NCBI GenBank assembly: GCA_947646295.1
Contig: CANSGE010000003.1
Location: 1 to 34,899 of the forward strand
Source: an uncultured Bacteroidales bacterium
Lineage (GTDB): Bacteria > Bacteroidota > Bacteroidia > Bacteroidales > Muribaculaceae
Length of the DNA stretch: 34,899 nt
Direction: 5' to 3'
The notes below the pieces were generated by a model. That model saw nothing but the letters and a program-made list of their open reading frames with translations, made no database searches and was not told where the DNA came from. Of this stretch, positions 19,696 through 28,842 are shown in pieces. The translations under genes and the position numbers were made by a program. The first letter of the stretch is position 1; each line of letters begins with the position of its first letter.

Positions 19696-19722
19696 CGAAG
19701 ATCCCATTCCTCCCACTCCCGT
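19696..19722 (+). repeat. 27-bp direct repeat copy 1 (interdomain linker)
   Basis: CGAAGATCCCATTCCTCCCACTCCCGT, identical to 20347-20373; encodes EDPIPPTPV. Confidence 0.9.
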
Positions 19723-20346
19723 CGACGAATTCACTTATGCTATCCACGGCTCCATCACAGGCAATACTGCCTGGGAAACCATCGGCCTCACAAAGAATGC
19801 AGAAGGCAACTGGGAATACACCGGTTCTTTCGTTGATGGCAGCTTCGGCATCAAGAAACTCGACGAAAATGGCGCGCAGGCTGAATGGATCGGCGGTGCT
19901 GCAGATATTACCAGCGCTGACCAGGCTTATACATTCACAGCAGGTGCTGACTCCAAGAGCTCACTCACAGGTACATATACCTTCATCTATGATCCCGCTG
20001 CAAGCACCGTTATGTTCAAGACATACGAAGGCGAGATCACTGTAGTCAAGAGCTACCAGATCCGCGGTACTATCGTCGACGGCGGTACAGACTGGAATGA
20101 CTATGACCTCACCGAAACCGATGGCGTTTGGTCGGCAGAACTCACTGTTGTCCCCGGTTAATTCGTAATCAAATACAACGAAAACGACTCTCAGAAGGCT
20201 TGGTATTCAGCAGCAGGTGATGCTGAGATCGCTGCCGCAGGCGAATATGCTGCAATGATCAACGGTACCAACTGGACTTCTACTCTCGAAGGCACATACA
20301 CCTTCACTTTCGATCCCGCTACCGAAACCCTCACCATCAAGGGCGA

Positions 20347-20373
20347 CGAAGATCCCATTCCTCCCACTCCCGT
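20347..20373 (+). repeat. 27-bp direct repeat copy 2 (interdomain linker)
   Basis: Identical to 19696-19722. Confidence 0.9.
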
Positions 20374-21196
20374 AGTTGACTACACCAAATGGTATGTTAC
20401 ATTCGGTGTCGAAGGCGATGATGCTTCTTGGAATGCCGGCGTACAGTGCAACGCTGAAGGCGTAGCTACCGGTTCTATCGAAGTGGCTGCCGATGCCCAG
20501 GGCAAAATCAAAGTTTGGGACAACGAAGCCGACCACTACTACAGCACTGCCGACGAAATCGCACTCGGCGCTCCCGCTATGCTCTCTGAAGCCGTTACTA
20601 CAAGCTTTGCTCTCCCCGCAGCTACTGCAGGCAAGACCATCAGCTGGACATACGACGTAATCAACAACGCTCTCACAATCACCGTAGCTGAAGAAGTCGT
20701 TACACGCTACTTCATCCACGGCCAGTTCGCAGCTCCCGAAGCAGCCAACGCTCTCGCCGACGAAGCTCAGTGGTATGACTACGAATTCGTTGACAACGGC
20801 GAAGGCCTCGTAGCTACCGTTACAGCTACCGTTGCCGAAGGCCACTTCTTGGTTTACAAGGACGTAAACGGCACTCAGACATGGTACAAGGCTGCTGCCG
20901 GTACAGTGATGCCCTCTGATTCTCCCGTAATCCTCGGCACCGATGGCGATGACATCGCTTTCAACGCTACCGTAGGTTCTTCTTACATCTTCAAGCTCGA
21001 TCCCGAAACCATGGGTCTCACAATGACCGTGACCACCGGTATCGAAGGTGTCGAAGCCGACGCTCAGGCTGAAGCTGTTTACTACAACCTCCAGGGTGTG
21101 CGCGTTCAGCCCGCAGCCGGCCAGGTTTACATCGTGGTTCGCGGCGACAAAGTTGCCAAAGAATACGTTCGCTGATCAACATCTCACTCAATACCT

Positions 21197-21237
21197 CAGG
21201 GGCGTCGCGACAAGCTCGCGGCGCCCCTGCTTTTTTT
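21197..21237 (+). terminator. Rho-independent terminator after the secreted repeat protein
   Basis: 14-bp stem CAGGGGCGTCGCGA-CAAGC-TCGCGGCGCCCCTG (one G-U) followed by TTTTTTT. Confidence 0.88.
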
Positions 21238-21261
21238 GACGCGAAAAACAAAAAAATGTTG

Positions 21262-21269
21262 TAACTTTG
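21262..21269 (+). promoter_or_regulatory. -7 element (TAACTTTG) for asd
   Basis: TAACTTTGC 36 nt upstream of ATG 21306. Confidence 0.55.
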
Positions 21270-21305
21270 CACTCTATATAATATTTACATCAAACTATTC
21301 CAAAA

Positions 21306-22307
21306 ATGAATGTAGCAATTGTCGGGGCCGGCGGAGCTGTCGGCCGTGAAATTTTAAATGTACTCGAGGGGGGTGCCCTCCCCGTCGACAATCTGCGTCT
21401 GTTCGGCTCGGCTCGCAGCGCCGGCTCCCGGATCAATTTCCGTGGTGTAGAGTATTCCGTCGAGGAATTGACTGCCGACAGTGATTTCTCAGGCATTGAT
21501 TATGCCCTCGTTTCTGCCGGCGGCGACGTATCCCGTCAGTTTGCCGGTGTTATTACTGCACATGGTGCTTTGATGATCGACAATAGCAGCGCCTTCCGTA
21601 TGGATGACGACGTGCCTCTTGTCGTGCCCGAAATCAATGGCGACGATGCGCTCGTTGCTCCCCGCCGTATCGTGGCCAATCCCAACTGTACCACAATACA
21701 GATGGTAGTGGCTCTCAATCCCATCCACAAGCTCTCGCCCATCCGCCGTGTCCACGTGGCCACATATCAGGCCGCCAGTGGTGCCGGAGCGCTCGCCATG
21801 AAGGAGCTTGAGACGCAGCATGCCGATGTGGCCGCCGGTCGCGACGTGCGTCCCGAACGTTTCGCTCATCAGCTCGCTTATAATGTCATCCCCCATATCG
21901 ATGTATTCGGCGACAACGGATACACCCGCGAGGAGATGAAGATGTATCACGAGACCAAGAAAATAATGCACGCCCCCGATATCTGGGTCAGCGCCACCTG
22001 TGTCCGCGTCCCCGTGATGCGCGCGCATAGCGAGGCTATATGGGTGGAGACAGAGCACGAATTGCAGCTCGACGATGTCCGCCACGCATGGCAGCAGGCT
22101 CCAGGTGTCGAGCTCATCGACGATCCCGCGGCTCTGCAATATCCCATGCCTCTTCATGCCGCCGGTACCGATCCGGTATTCGTAGGACGTCTCCGCCGTG
22201 ATATCTCCGGCTCAGGTATTTCATTCTGGACCGTGGCTGATCAGCTCCGCAAGGGCGCTGCTCTCAATGCGGTGCAGATCATGCAATACGTCGAAGCGCA
22301 TAAATAA
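21306..22307 (+). CDS. asd: aspartate-semialdehyde dehydrogenase
   Basis: 333 aa; NAD(P)-binding [21 protein letters not shown], catalytic Cys motif [13 protein letters not shown]. Confidence 0.94.
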   Translation: MNVAIVGAGGAVGREILNVLEGGALPVDNLRLFGSARSAGSRINFRGVEYSVEELTADSDFSGIDYALVSAGGDVSRQFAGVITAHGALMIDNSSAFRMDDDVPLVVPEINGDDALVAPRRIVANPNCTTIQMVVALNPIHKLSPIRRVHVATYQAASGAGALAMKELETQHADVAAGRDVRPERFAHQLAYNVIPHIDVFGDNGYTREEMKMYHETKKIMHAPDIWVSATCVRVPVMRAHSEAIWVETEHELQLDDVRHAWQQAPGVELIDDPAALQYPMPLHAAGTDPVFVGRLRRDISGSGISFWTVADQLRKGAALNAVQIMQYVEAHK

Positions 22308-22349
22308 CCCCCCCCGCCATTTTTCATTCATGTAGCACATACCGAAGCC

Positions 22350-24449
22350 ATGCTCGCAGCCTTAGTCACACAGCCCATACCGATTTTCTTCATCGTACTG
22401 GTGATTATCCTGCTTGCGCCCCTGATACTCAACCGCCTCCACATACCTCACATCATAGGTATGATTGTCGCCGGCGTGGTCATAGGTCCATATGGCTTCA
22501 ATGTGTTGCAGGCTGATTCAAGTTTCGCAATCTTCGGACAGGTAGGACTTCTGTATCTGATGTTCCTCGCCGGTCTGGAGATTGATATGTATCATCTCCG
22601 GCTCAACCTCCGCCGGGGACTCCTTTTCGGCCTGCTCACCCTCTTTGTGCCGCTCTTGCTCGGCCTCATCACCAGCGTCTGGCTCCTGCGTCTCGATTGG
22701 ACTACATCGCTGCTCCTCGGCTCGATGTATGCCTCCCATACTCTCATATCATATCCCGTGGCGGCCCGCTTCGGTATCACCAAGTCGCCCGCGGTGCTCG
22801 TCGCCGTTGTGGGCACTATCATCGCCGTCACCGGCGCGCTCCTTGTCATGGCCGCCGCCGTCAATGTCGCCCGCGAGGGTGAGTTTGACCTCGCAGCCCT
22901 CCTGTATCTGCTCCTGCGCATGGGCATATGGGTCGCGGCGGTACTCTACATTTTCCCTCGGCTCACACGACGCTTTTTCAAATATTACAATGATCGCGTC
23001 ACGCAATACGTGTTCGTGATGGCGCTCGTCTTTCTGGCCGCGTGGACAGCTCAGCTCATCGGCCTCGAAGGCGTGCTCGGAGCATTCTTCGCCGGGCTCG
23101 TGCTCAATCGCTATATACCCGGAGCATCGCCGCTCATGTCTTCTATCGAATTTGTCGGCAATGCACTCTTCATACCATATTTCCTCATCAGCGTAGGCAT
23201 GATGATCAATCTTGGTGTTCTTCTCAATATCGAGACACTCGTCGTCGCGGCCATAATGCTTGCCGTCGCCCTCGTATCGAAATGGATTCCCGCATTTGTC
23301 ACTCAGAAGGTCTACCGTTACGGGGCGTCAAGCCGCAAGGTCATGTTCGGCCTCACTGCCGCGCATACAGCCGTGGCCCTCGCCGTCGTCACAGTGGGCT
23401 TCAACCTTGGGATGCTTGATGCCGTCGTGCTCAACGCCACTATCGCCGTAATACTCATCACTTGTGGTCTCGCCCCCATTTTCACGGCCGCCGGTGCGCC
23501 GAAACTTAAGATCAGCATGGTGTCCGACGATGATATCATCCGCACCACGCGCGTCAACAACACCCTGATCGCCGTTGCCAATCCGCTTACAGCGCCCGAA
23601 CTGGTGGATCTCGGCATGCTCATGCGCAACGACCGCGGTCGGCACACATTCTATGCCATACACGTGCGCAACGACAATTCGAAGCAAGCGAAGGCCATCG
23701 CCCGCAATTCGCTCGACCTCGCGCACAAGACCGCCGCAGCCGCCAATGCCACTCTCACCGAAATCGACCGCTTCGACCTCAATACCGTCACCGGTATACT
23801 CAACGCCGCCGCCGAGCGTGATATCACCGAAATTATCATCGGACTCCACCGTCGCACCACAGTCATCGATAGCTTCCTCGGCTCAAAAATCGAGCAGCTC
23901 CTGCGTGCTACCCACAGGATGGTGATCATCTCACGCCTATACATACCGCTCAACGCCGTCACACGCATCGTAGTGGCTGTGCCGCGCGATGCCCAGTACG
24001 AGACCGGATTCAGCCGCTGGGTGCGCGGGCTCGCGCGTCTTACCCGTCAGCTCGGATGCCGTATCATATTCTGCTGCCACGAAGATGTGCAGCCGCTCAT
24101 CCGCGGCGTGATTTATCACGAAAACTATGGTATAAGATGCGAGTTCCGCACCGTCGACTCACACGATGAGATGATACTCATCTCACCCCGTGTGCTCGAA
24201 GACGATCTTGTGGTAGTCATCAGCGCCCGTCCCAACTCCGTCTCATATACCGACGAGGTCACTGAAATGCCGGCATTGGTACAGCGATCTTTCTCGCGCA
24301 ATAATCTGCTTATCATCTATCCCGAACAATTCGGCGAGCAAGACGCTCTCACCTCATTTGTCGATCCGCTATCATCCGACATTTCCACAAATACGACGTC
24401 GTGGGGTTCCTTCATCAAGGAGAAACTCCGCCGCTTCCGCAAAAAATAA
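22350..24449 (+). CDS. CPA2-family cation:proton antiporter with C-terminal cytosolic (UspA-like) region
   Basis: 699 aa; LNRLHIPHIIGMIVAGVVIGPYGFNVL, FLAGLEIDMYHLR, EGVLGAFFAGLVLNRYIP; hydrophilic C-terminal ~300 aa. Confidence 0.9.
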   Translation: MLAALVTQPIPIFFIVLVIILLAPLILNRLHIPHIIGMIVAGVVIGPYGFNVLQADSSFAIFGQVGLLYLMFLAGLEIDMYHLRLNLRRGLLFGLLTLFVPLLLGLITSVWLLRLDWTTSLLLGSMYASHTLISYPVAARFGITKSPAVLVAVVGTIIAVTGALLVMAAAVNVAREGEFDLAALLYLLLRMGIWVAAVLYIFPRLTRRFFKYYNDRVTQYVFVMALVFLAAWTAQLIGLEGVLGAFFAGLVLNRYIPGASPLMSSIEFVGNALFIPYFLISVGMMINLGVLLNIETLVVAAIMLAVALVSKWIPAFVTQKVYRYGASSRKVMFGLTAAHTAVALAVVTVGFNLGMLDAVVLNATIAVILITCGLAPIFTAAGAPKLKISMVSDDDIIRTTRVNNTLIAVANPLTAPELVDLGMLMRNDRGRHTFYAIHVRNDNSKQAKAIARNSLDLAHKTAAAANATLTEIDRFDLNTVTGILNAAAERDITEIIIGLHRRTTVIDSFLGSKIEQLLRATHRMVIISRLYIPLNAVTRIVVAVPRDAQYETGFSRWVRGLARLTRQLGCRIIFCCHEDVQPLIRGVIYHENYGIRCEFRTVDSHDEMILISPRVLEDDLVVVISARPNSVSYTDEVTEMPALVQRSFSRNNLLIIYPEQFGEQDALTSFVDPLSSDISTNTTSWGSFIKEKLRRFRKK

Positions 24450-24463
24450 GAGTTGGAATAATT

Positions 24464-25435
24464 CTAAAAATCGCGTGCGATGATATAGTCGAAGAGGGCT
24501 ATGATATCATCGGCTGCCTGACGGTCAAAACCATCCATCAGAGCGGCCGCACGCTCGCGCAGGCCATTCATGGTCTCGTAGGCATACTCGATACCGCCCA
24601 TCTCACGCGCAAAAGCCTGCAAGCGGCTGATTTCATCGCTGTCGAGCTGTTCGTGGCCGCATAGTTCGAGCATCGGCTCGCGCACATCGGGAGCCGCTAC
24701 CTCGAAAGCATGCAGCAGAGGCAGCGTCACCTTGCCTTCGCGCAGGTCGTTGCCCGTGGGCTTGCCCACTTTCTCGGCAGGGAAATAGTCAAATACATCG
24801 TCGCGTATCTGGAAACACAGTCCGAGCAGCTCAGCCACCTCGGCCAGACGCTTCGTATCTTCCTCCGACGCACCCACGGCATAGCAGCCCACCTGGGCGC
24901 AGGCCACAAAGAGCGAGGCCGTCTTGAAATTGATGATTTTGAAATAAGCGTCTTTCGACAGATTGTGCTCACGTGCGTTGTATATCTGGTCGATTTCGCC
25001 CAGCGAGAGCAATTTGCCCAGGCGTCCGATGGCGTCGATGATGCGGAGGTCGCCCGTGGCGATGGCCCGCTGGAGTGCCGTGCTCACAAAAAAATCGCCT
25101 ACAAGCACTGCGATATGGTTGTCCCACAAAGCATTGAGCGTAGGCTGATTGCGTCGGAGCTTCGACTCGTCCACCACATCATCATGTATCAGCGAGGCAT
25201 TGTGCAGCAGCTCTACGGCTGCCGCCGCATCGAGCACACGGTCGGTCACAGCACCGAACATACGCGCACAGAGCATCACCACGATCGGGCGTATCTGTTT
25301 GCCCTTGGTCGTAAGATACCCTTCGATGACTTTGTCCATCAGAGGATTGTCTGATGAAAGCTGTGCCCGGATCAATTCGTTGAGACGGATCAATTCAGGC
25401 TTGATATTCGTGCGTATGGCGGCGAGACTTGTCAT
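24464..25435 (-). CDS. polyprenyl (octaprenyl-type) diphosphate synthase
   Basis: Aspartate-rich motifs LIHDDVVD (FARM) and QIRDDVFDYF (SARM). Start at 25435 (MTSLAAIRTNIK) preferred over 25474 because a TAATTTTG -7 element lies between them. Confidence 0.92.
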   Translation of the reverse strand: MTSLAAIRTNIKPELIRLNELIRAQLSSDNPLMDKVIEGYLTTKGKQIRPIVVMLCARMFGAVTDRVLDAAAAVELLHNASLIHDDVVDESKLRRNQPTLNALWDNHIAVLVGDFFVSTALQRAIATGDLRIIDAIGRLGKLLSLGEIDQIYNAREHNLSKDAYFKIINFKTASLFVACAQVGCYAVGASEEDTKRLAEVAELLGLCFQIRDDVFDYFPAEKVGKPTGNDLREGKVTLPLLHAFEVAAPDVREPMLELCGHEQLDSDEISRLQAFAREMGGIEYAYETMNGLRERAAALMDGFDRQAADDIIALFDYIIARDF

Positions 25436-25444
25436 AAAGTGGTG

Positions 25445-25474
25445 CAAAATTACGAAAAATTTGATATTATTCAA
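25445..25474 (-). promoter_or_regulatory. promoter for polyprenyl synthetase
   Basis: Minus strand TTG (25472-25474) - 19 nt - TAATTTTG (25445-25452). Confidence 0.6.
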
Positions 25475-25486
25475 CTACACCCCGCT

Positions 25487-25512
25487 AAAAATCGTATGCA
25501 GGCGCGATTTTT
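25487..25512. repeat. 8-bp inverted repeat in the divergent intergenic region
   Basis: AAAAATCG (25487-25494) ... CGATTTTT (25505-25512), 10-nt spacer. Confidence 0.5.
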
Positions 25513-25532
25513 CCTCTTAGATTATTTTTTCG

Positions 25533-25540
25533 TACCTTTG
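25533..25540 (+). promoter_or_regulatory. -7 element (TACCTTTG) for the YitT-like gene
   Basis: TACCTTTGC 23 nt upstream of ATG 25564. Confidence 0.55.
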
Positions 25541-25563
25541 CACTGTAAAAGGTACATTGATAT

Positions 25564-26220
25564 ATGAAAGAAATTATTGTTCGCTATGCCGCCTTCACGG
25601 CCGGCCTCTATTTACTCGCATTCGCCATCACACTTATAGTTGTCGCCTCATTGGGTGTCACTCCGATTTCATCAATCAACTATGTGCTGTCACTCAACAC
25701 TCCCATGACCCTCGGTACAGCCACTTTTGCATTCAATGTGCTTGTCATATTCCTTCAGTTCGCCCTCATCAGCGGTGGTGTGGGCACGCGCAAGGACGTC
25801 TTCGAGATACTCCTTCAGATACCATTCTCATTCATATTCGGCATTTTTATCGATATCAATATGGGTATAGTGTCGCACATCGAGCCGTCGGGATATCTCA
25901 GCTGCATCGCCCTGCTCCTGCTCGGCTGTCTGCTGCAGGCTTTTGCAGTAGTGATCGAGGTGCGCTCCAATGTCGTGATCATGAGTGCCGAGGGCTTCGT
26001 CAAATATGCCGCCCGACGCTTCCATAAGGAATTTGGCAAGATGAAGGTGATTTTCGACGCCACGCTCGTCATCACGGCCGCGATACTTTCCTTCGTCCTC
26101 TCGGGCCATATCGACGGAGTGCGCGAGGGCACACTTATCGCAGCAGTGCTCACAGGCTCCCTCGTGTCGCTCATCTCGGCGCGCATATTCACTCCGCTGC
26201 AGCTTTCCCGATATATTTAG
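25564..26220 (+). CDS. YczE/YyaS/YitT-like integral membrane protein
   Basis: 218 aa; ~5 TM segments; LGVTPISSINYVLS near the N-terminus and typical family layout. Confidence 0.8.
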   Translation: MKEIIVRYAAFTAGLYLLAFAITLIVVASLGVTPISSINYVLSLNTPMTLGTATFAFNVLVIFLQFALISGGVGTRKDVFEILLQIPFSFIFGIFIDINMGIVSHIEPSGYLSCIALLLLGCLLQAFAVVIEVRSNVVIMSAEGFVKYAARRFHKEFGKMKVIFDATLVITAAILSFVLSGHIDGVREGTLIAAVLTGSLVSLISARIFTPLQLSRYI

Positions 26221-26243
26221 CCACACATTCAGCCGAACACTTT

Positions 26244-26304
26244 AGACATTTCGCAGGTTTTAATATTGTGACGTCCGCTGCGGCGCTTTTACCTCGAAAT
26301 GTCT
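26244..26304. promoter_or_regulatory. long-range inverted repeat ending 1 nt before the RND operon start codon
   Basis: AGACATTTCG-c-AGGT (26244-26258) ... ACCT-CGAAATGTCT (26291-26304): 10-bp perfect arm plus 4 bp after one bulged C. Confidence 0.55.
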
Positions 26305-26305
26305 T

Positions 26306-27679
26306 ATGAAATATCTACTCTTATCCGCTTGTTTGCTTGGTAGCGCCTGCATTGTGCATGCCGGCGACAGCAATTATCTGCGCAGTCCTATGCCCGATAC
26401 ATGGTCATATACCGAGGCTGCTGCCCAACAACTTCCCTCCGACGACGCCTGGTGGCAAGGATTCGGCGACCCCACTCTCGACTCGCTTGTCAATATGGCT
26501 GAGAATGCCAATTTTGATATTGATATCGCCGCACGGCGCATGGAATCGTCGCGCCGCCAGATGCAGATAGCCCGCAGTTCGTATTATCCGCAGATCGGTC
26601 TGACGGGCGGATACGAGCGCAGCCGTTCGCAGGGCGTCACTGAAAATATCTATACCGCCCGCGCCACAGCGTCTTGGGAAATAGATCTTTTCGGCAAGAT
26701 CACAGCCGGCGTGCGGCAGGCCAAGTCGCAATACCGGGCCTCAAGAGCCGAATGGGTCGGAGCCATGGTTTCAGTCGCCGCCGAGATTGCCGCCGACTAT
26801 ATGCAGCTGCGTGTCTGGCAGGCCGAACTTGCCGTGGCCGAGGCTCACATCGAGCGGCAGGATACTATAGCAGGTATCGCAAACACGCGTTTCGAGTGCG
26901 GACTTGTATCAAAAATTGATGTCGAGCAGGCCAACTCTATTCTATATTCCACCCGGGCCACTGTACCGGCGCTTCGATCATCGATTCATTCCACCATCAA
27001 TGCCATAGCGCTGCTCGTAGGTGAATACCCGCAGAATATTGCCGCAATGCTTTCGCGTCCCGCTCCGATGCCCGACTATCGCCGCATCATAGCATCGGGC
27101 GTCCCCGCCGAATTGCTGCGGCGCCGCCCCGACATCGTGGCCGCCGAGTACAATCTCGCCGCCCAGGCTGCCGCCGTGGGTATCGCCAAAAAGGATTTTC
27201 TGCCCACACTTACCATCGAAGGCTCCGTGGGATTGCAGAGCAACGGACATGGCAAATTCTTCTCTTCCGACAATCTTGCCTATTCCGTCGGCCCCACTCT
27301 GAGTTGGACAGTATTCGACGGTATGGCCCGCTCGGCCCGTGTGGCACAGGCGCGTGAGGAGATGGAGTCACTCGTCGATACATATAATTATACGGTGATG
27401 AATGCCTACTGCGAGGTCGACAATGCTCTGGCAGCTTATACCAACGCCGTCCGCCAGATTGCCGAATACGAGCGCGCGGCCGATGCCTCGGAGCAATTCC
27501 TCGACCGCTCGCTCGACCTCTACCGCCAGGGACTGTCGGACTTTACCAACGTAGCCAATGCCCAGGTCGACTATCTCACCTATACCAACTCACTCATCAC
27601 CGCCCGCGGCAACGCTCTCTCGGCTCTCGTATCACTCTACGAAGCCCTCGGTGGCGGTTTCGAGACAAATATGCAGTAA
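26306..27679 (+). CDS. RND efflux outer-membrane factor (TolC/NodT family)
   Basis: 457 aa; WWQGFGDPTLDSLVNMAENANFDIDIAARRMESSRRQ, VPAELLRRRPDIVAAEYNLAAQAAAVGIAKKDFLPTLTIEGSVG. Confidence 0.93.
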   Translation: MKYLLLSACLLGSACIVHAGDSNYLRSPMPDTWSYTEAAAQQLPSDDAWWQGFGDPTLDSLVNMAENANFDIDIAARRMESSRRQMQIARSSYYPQIGLTGGYERSRSQGVTENIYTARATASWEIDLFGKITAGVRQAKSQYRASRAEWVGAMVSVAAEIAADYMQLRVWQAELAVAEAHIERQDTIAGIANTRFECGLVSKIDVEQANSILYSTRATVPALRSSIHSTINAIALLVGEYPQNIAAMLSRPAPMPDYRRIIASGVPAELLRRRPDIVAAEYNLAAQAAAVGIAKKDFLPTLTIEGSVGLQSNGHGKFFSSDNLAYSVGPTLSWTVFDGMARSARVAQAREEMESLVDTYNYTVMNAYCEVDNALAAYTNAVRQIAEYERAADASEQFLDRSLDLYRQGLSDFTNVANAQVDYLTYTNSLITARGNALSALVSLYEALGGGFETNMQ

Positions 27680-27712
27680 TAATATCTACAATGCTATAAA
27701 ATACACCCGAAT

Positions 27713-28837
27713 ATGAAAAATTCATCTCTTATCCTTATCTTGGCGACAAGCTTGTCAGTGGCATCATGCCACAAGACATCGCAAACGGTCGATAGTGACA
27801 GCGTCCCGGCGATCGACGTGTCACGGGTGTTCACCGATTCGCTCACGCTTTACAAAGACTATCCCGGCAGTCTGATGGCCGACCGCACAATTGATGTCGT
27901 GGCAAGGGTCAACGGCACTATTATTACTAAAAATTACGAGGGCGGCGAATTTGTGCGCCAGGGGCAGGTGCTCTTCACCATCGACCCCACCACCTACCGC
28001 AACGCCGTCCAGGAAGCCGAAGCCTCGCTTCAGCAGGCTCGCAGCGAGAACGAATACGCCGAGCAGCACTATGAGGCCGTGGCCAAGGCTCTCGAGAGCA
28101 ACGCTGTATCCAAAATGGAAGTGGCCGAGGCGCTATCCTCGCGCGACCAGAGCCGCGCGGCCATACGCAATGCCGAAGCGCAGCTCTCCACAGCCCGCGA
28201 AAATCTGAGTTACTGCACCGTGGTAGCGCCTTGCGACGGCCATATCACCACCAATGCGATCTCTCGCGGGGCCTACGTGGCCGGTGAAGGCTCGCCCGTG
28301 ACGCTCGCCACGGTCTATGATGATGCCGTGATCTTGGCCGACTTTTCGATTGAGGATGCGTCATTCCAGCGCATGTTTCTCAATCCCAACAACCGCGATA
28401 AAATCAATTACGCAGCTGTCCCGGTGGTGTTTTCAGAGAAATTGCCACATGAATATACGGCCGATCTGACGTATCTCGCCCCGGATGTCAACGGTACAAC
28501 AGGTACAATGGAAATACATGGCTCTATCGAGAATAAATACAACGAACTCAAGGCCGGCATGTACGTCACGGTCAAGCTGCCGTATAAAGTGGACCCGCAG
28601 GCCATGGTGGTGCGGGCTGCCTCCATCAGCACCGACCAGCTCGGGAAATATGTATATGTGGTGAACGACTCAAATAAGGTGGTCTACACCCCGATTGAAG
28701 TCGGTGACGCGGTCAACGATTCGCTGCGCATCGTCACCTCGGGACTCAAACCCGGCGACCGCTATGTCACCTCGGCCATGCTGAAGGTGCATGACGGTAT
28801 GGAGATAAAGCCCGTCGAAGCAAATTCTAAAAAATAA
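27713..28837 (+). CDS. RND efflux periplasmic adaptor (membrane fusion) lipoprotein
   Basis: 374 aa; lipobox SVASC; GGEFVRQGQVLFTIDPTTYRNAVQEAEASLQQARSENEYAEQHYEA, LSYCTVVAPCDGHI. Confidence 0.93.
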   Translation: MKNSSLILILATSLSVASCHKTSQTVDSDSVPAIDVSRVFTDSLTLYKDYPGSLMADRTIDVVARVNGTIITKNYEGGEFVRQGQVLFTIDPTTYRNAVQEAEASLQQARSENEYAEQHYEAVAKALESNAVSKMEVAEALSSRDQSRAAIRNAEAQLSTARENLSYCTVVAPCDGHITTNAISRGAYVAGEGSPVTLATVYDDAVILADFSIEDASFQRMFLNPNNRDKINYAAVPVVFSEKLPHEYTADLTYLAPDVNGTTGTMEIHGSIENKYNELKAGMYVTVKLPYKVDPQAMVVRAASISTDQLGKYVYVVNDSNKVVYTPIEVGDAVNDSLRIVTSGLKPGDRYVTSAMLKVHDGMEIKPVEANSKK

Positions 28838-28842
28838 GCGCC

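Larger units (their letters stand above)
18993..21175 (+). pseudogene. secreted multi-module protein (SusE/SusF- or CBM-like beta-sandwich repeats), reading frame interrupted twice
   Basis: Signal peptide MKKFYFLIMAMMVSLCASA; ORF 18993.. continues in another frame after about 19456-19460 and is then cut by TAA 20159-20161, resuming in the same frame (ORF 20255..21175). About six repeat modules, two DPIPPTPV linkers. Confidence 0.75.
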
